Shown here piece after piece: positions 61,690 to 64,000 of a DNA stretch of 64,000 nt; within the stretch, counting starts at the first letter, position 1; each line of letters begins with the position of its first letter. Origin of the DNA: CAYRGQ01 sp964423925. Its GTDB lineage: Bacteria > Bacteroidota > Bacteroidia > Sphingobacteriales > Sphingobacteriaceae. A program made the position numbers and the translations under genes. The notes beneath the pieces are model-generated. The model saw nothing but the letters and a program-made list of their open reading frames with translations, made no database searches and was not told the DNA's origin. The stretch is from positions 202,864-266,863 of the forward strand of contig CAYRGQ010000001.1 of the NCBI GenBank assembly GCA_964423925.1. Direction: 5' to 3'.

Positions 61690-62448
61690 ATGAATAACAC
61701 ACCGAAAATCACGCTGGTAGGTGCCGGTCCGGGCGATACGGATTTAATCAGTCTGAAGGGACTGAAGGCTTTGCGCCAAGCCAACGTGATACTGTATGAC
61801 GCGTTGGTGAATGAGGAGCTGTTGGACTATGCTTCCCCTGGCGCGCTGCGCATATTGGTCGGTAAGCGTGCTGGACAGCATTCTTATCGTCAGCAGGATA
61901 TAAATGAGCTGTTGGTTACGTACGCCCAGTCGCACGGGCACGTGGTACGCCTCAAAGGGGGAGATCCCTTTGTTTTCGGCCGGGGCGGGGAGGAGGTCGC
62001 GCATGCCGCGGCGCACGGCATTGCGGTAACGGTGGTTCCAGGCATATCTAGCGCTATAGGTGTGGCAGGGCTGCAAGGCATTCCGGTGACGCATCGGGGC
62101 GTGAGCGAGAGTTTTTGGGTGATTGCTGGGTCGACATCATCGGGAGCACTCTCGCAAGACATCCGGCAAGCCGCCCGGACGAACGCCACGGTGGTCGTAT
62201 TGATGGGCCTGGCTAAGCTCGCGGAAATCGTTTCGATTTTTCGCGATGAAGGAAAAGCGCATCTCCCTGTCGCTGTAATCCAGAATGGCTCGCTTCCGGA
62301 CGAAAAGATCGCTTTGGGCACTATCGCCACGATCGTCGACCAGGTGCAGCGCGAAGGCATTGGGGCGCCGGCAGTAATCGTCATGGGTGAGGTCGTGGCT
62401 CAACATCGCCAGTTTGAAGCAATGGGCGTAAATGCGCTGGCCGTATGA
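61690..62448 (+). CDS. cobA: Uroporphyrinogen-III C-methyltransferase (SUMT)
   Basis: 252 residues; uses two S-adenosylmethionines to convert uroporphyrinogen III to precorrin-2, the first step of siroheme synthesis. Tetrapyrrole methylase signatures: LVGAGPGDTDLISLKGLKAL at the N-terminus, RLKGGDPFVFGRGGEE near residue 95 and VVPGISSAIGVAGLQGIPVTHRG. It overlaps the next gene by 4 bases and follows sulfite reductase by 38, so cofactor and enzyme are made together. Confidence 0.96.
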   Translation: MNNTPKITLVGAGPGDTDLISLKGLKALRQANVILYDALVNEELLDYASPGALRILVGKRAGQHSYRQQDINELLVTYAQSHGHVVRLKGGDPFVFGRGGEEVAHAAAHGIAVTVVPGISSAIGVAGLQGIPVTHRGVSESFWVIAGSTSSGALSQDIRQAARTNATVVVLMGLAKLAEIVSIFRDEGKAHLPVAVIQNGSLPDEKIALGTIATIVDQVQREGIGAPAVIVMGEVVAQHRQFEAMGVNALAV

Positions 62449-63050
62449 TGAATCAACAGGTGGGCAACCCGTTATTTCCAGTATATTTGCAGCTCAACAG
62501 CCTGCACACGCTGGTCGTTGGCGGCGGAAACGTGGCGCTGGAAAAGCTGGTGGCCATACTAGGAAACAGTGCGCAAGCGCCTATTACGCTGGTGGCCAGT
62601 AAGGTGTCGGATGCGGTTTGGGATTTCGTGCGGAAATTTCCGACGGTTTCCGTCGAAGAGCGTGGCTTTGAGGCCAGCGACTTGGATGACAAGGACGTGG
62701 TGCTGGTGGCCTCAAACAACGATCGGCTCAACGAATGGATACGCGCCGAAGCGCGCAAAAGGCATGTTCTGATCAACGTGGCGGACAAACCCGCAATTTG
62801 TGATTTTTATTTGGGTTCGGTCGTGAAGAAGGGGAATTTAAAGATCGGCATCTCCACCAACGGCATGTCGCCGACCATCGCCAAGCGGCTCAAGGAACTC
62901 CTGCAGGAGGCGCTACCCGACGAACTCGACGAAACGCTAGCGTACATGAACCAGTTGCGGGAGCGGCTGAAGGGTGATTTCGCCGAAAAGGTGCGTGTGC
63001 TCAACGCCCACACGGCATCGCTGTTGGCTAGTAAAAATGAACAGGAATGA
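62445..63050 (+). CDS. Precorrin-2 dehydrogenase / sirohydrochlorin ferrochelatase (CysG N-terminal type, Met8p-like)
   Basis: 201 residues; oxidises precorrin-2 to sirohydrochlorin with NAD+ and inserts iron to give siroheme. Rossmann motif VVGGGNVALEKL (about 24-35), NDRLNEWIRAEARKRHVLINVADKPAICDFYLGSVVKKGNLKIGISTNGMSPTIAKRL and the dimerisation tail match CysG 1-200/Met8p. In enterobacteria this is fused to the methyltransferase; here they are separate, overlapping by 4 bases. The next gene also overlaps by 4. Confidence 0.94.
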   Translation: MMNQQVGNPLFPVYLQLNSLHTLVVGGGNVALEKLVAILGNSAQAPITLVASKVSDAVWDFVRKFPTVSVEERGFEASDLDDKDVVLVASNNDRLNEWIRAEARKRHVLINVADKPAICDFYLGSVVKKGNLKIGISTNGMSPTIAKRLKELLQEALPDELDETLAYMNQLRERLKGDFAEKVRVLNAHTASLLASKNEQE

Positions 63051-63748
63051 CTGACTTCGTTAACGAGGTATCTGCAGGCATTGCAGGGAAAGAGCCCGGT
63101 GAAGCGCTAGGGATATTGGCGCGCCGCTTTCCAGGACGGATTGCTTTCTCGACGAGTTTTGGCGTCGAAGACCAAATTGTTTCGCATTACATCTTCAAAA
63201 GCCGGCTGCCTATACGGGTGTTTACCCTTGATACCGGACGCTTGTTCAAGGAGACGTATTATACGTGGAGTCGTACGGTCGATATCTACAAGCAAGAAAT
63301 TGACGCGTATTTTCCGAATACGGAAGCCGTACAGCAGTTGCTCCGGACAAAAGGTCCGTCGAGTTTCTACGATTCCGTCGACAATCGCAAGGAATGCTGC
63401 TTTATCCGCAAGATTGAACCGCTGAAGCGCGCATTAGCCGATGTCGATTGCTGGATTACGGGCATCCGGTCCGAACAGTCGGACAACCGCTCCAACATGG
63501 CGCAAGTGGAGTGGGACGGTGGCAACGGACTGATCAAGGTGCACCCAATCTACGATTGGTCCCTCGATGCCGTTTGGGAGTTCGTCCGCAACCACAACAT
63601 TCCCTACAACCCCTTGCACGACAAGGGCTTTTCCAGTATAGGATGCGAGCCCTGCACGCGTGCGGTGCGTCCTGGCGACGACTTTCGTGCCGGGCGCTGG
63701 TGGTGGGAAGACAAAAGCAAGAAAGAGTGTGGCTTACACGCCTCTTGA
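63047..63748 (+). CDS. cysH: Adenylyl-sulfate (APS) reductase, Fe-S type, CysH family
   Basis: 233 residues; reduces activated sulfate to sulfite with thioredoxin. PP-loop-derived fold: AFSTSFGVEDQIVSHYIF and TLDTGRLFKETY. Paired cysteines Cys117-Cys118 (KECCFIRK) and Cys200-x2-Cys203 (IGCEPCTR), which hold a 4Fe-4S cluster, mark it as an APS rather than PAPS reductase, so no APS kinase is needed. Catalytic Cys228 is in the C-terminal KKECGLH. Start overlaps the upstream gene by 4 bases. Confidence 0.94.
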   Translation: MTDFVNEVSAGIAGKEPGEALGILARRFPGRIAFSTSFGVEDQIVSHYIFKSRLPIRVFTLDTGRLFKETYYTWSRTVDIYKQEIDAYFPNTEAVQQLLRTKGPSSFYDSVDNRKECCFIRKIEPLKRALADVDCWITGIRSEQSDNRSNMAQVEWDGGNGLIKVHPIYDWSLDAVWEFVRNHNIPYNPLHDKGFSSIGCEPCTRAVRPGDDFRAGRWWWEDKSKKECGLHAS

Positions 63749-63795
63749 CGAAGAGATTGTCACATTAGTAAAATCAATAAATACAGAAAAGAAGA

Positions 63796-64000
63796 ATGGA
63801 CTACCTGGATCAATTAGAAGCAGAAGCCATATACATACTCAGGGAGGTAGCGGGGCAGTTTGAGAGGCCCGCGCTGTTGTTCTCGGGTGGGAAGGATTCG
63901 ATCACGCTTGTCCATTTGGCCGAAAAGGCGTTTAGGCCGGGCCGCTTTCCCTTTCCCTTGGTACACATCGATACGGGGCACAATTTTCCCGAAACCATCG
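63796..64000 (+). CDS. cysD: Sulfate adenylyltransferase subunit 2 (partial, runs off the window)
   Basis: The first 68 residues are present. CysD, with the GTPase subunit CysN, makes APS from ATP and sulfate. Seen: MDYLDQLEAEAIYILREVAG, the PP-loop LLFSGGKDSITLVHLAEKAF (28-47) and HIDTGHNFPETI, all typical of CysD. It starts 47 bases after the APS reductase stop; cysN is expected next, beyond the right edge. The reading frame is open to the end of the window. Confidence 0.95.
   Translation, partial: MDYLDQLEAEAIYILREVAGQFERPALLFSGGKDSITLVHLAEKAFRPGRFPFPLVHIDTGHNFPETI

Overview
The window looks like a 64 kb stretch of the chromosome of a Bacteroidota bacterium, most likely Sphingobacteriales (a Parapedobacter/Pedobacter-like organism; the genus is a guess). 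Reasons: many start codons lack a clear Shine-Dalgarno sequence; the -7 promoter motif TAnnTTTG recurs upstream of genes, in several cases with a TTTG/TTG element 19-20 bases further up; and gene families and orders typical of the phylum are present (ftsX - DUF3098 - uppP - truB - ribF; an LptD-like protein divergent from an amidase-MCE pair; M61, M16, S9 and M3 peptidases; HAE1-type RND efflux; a ferredoxin-type sulfite reductase with a helical C-terminal extension). Coding density is high. I see no rRNA, tRNA, CRISPR array, insertion sequence or prophage.

Layout. 0-5.7 kb: SMR transporter; a LOG-like nucleotide hydrolase translationally coupled to an ATP-cone/PD-(D/E)xK nuclease; membrane dipeptidase; DUF423 membrane protein; diaminopimelate dehydrogenase; DJ-1/PfpI protein. 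5.7-7.4 kb: rpmH-rnpA-yidD-tsaB behind a good promoter. 7.4-11.1 kb (minus): ftsX, DUF3098, uppP, truB, ribF. 11.4-23.2 kb: fructosamine-kinase-like protein, M16 protease, bestrophin, Xer recombinase, acyl-CoA dehydrogenase, RecQ, aldehyde dehydrogenase, small membrane protein. 23.4-26.9 kb (minus): pstSCAB phosphate importer without phoU. 27-33 kb: cinA and lptD divergent from amidase and MCE/MlaD genes, an envelope block. 33-38.3 kb (minus): alkylation repair pair (AraC-MGMT fusion and AlkB), BrkB/YihY protein, tripartite hybrid histidine kinase. 38.5-50.2 kb: acyl-CoA ligase, small outer-membrane protein, M61 peptidase, MFP-RND-TolC efflux operon, MATE transporter. 50.2-59.2 kb (minus): lpxB, a porin joined to the agmatine-to-putrescine genes aguA and aguB, S9 and M3 peptidases. 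59.5-64 kb: assimilatory sulfate reduction operon (sulfite reductase, siroheme synthesis, APS reductase, cysD), running off the right edge.

How it fits together. Most genes are housekeeping: envelope biogenesis, nutrient uptake, peptide turnover, DNA repair. The sulfur block is self-consistent: CysD (with CysN presumably beyond the edge) makes APS, the Fe-S type reductase makes sulfite, the siroheme enzyme makes sulfide, and the two small genes make its siroheme. The most unusual items are the coupled LOG/ATP-cone-nuclease pair at the left end, the HEPN-like tail on the sulfite reductase, and the region upstream of that operon, which holds a large inverted repeat and an attenuator-like leader hairpin. 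Other intergenic palindromes and hairpins are reported as candidates only.
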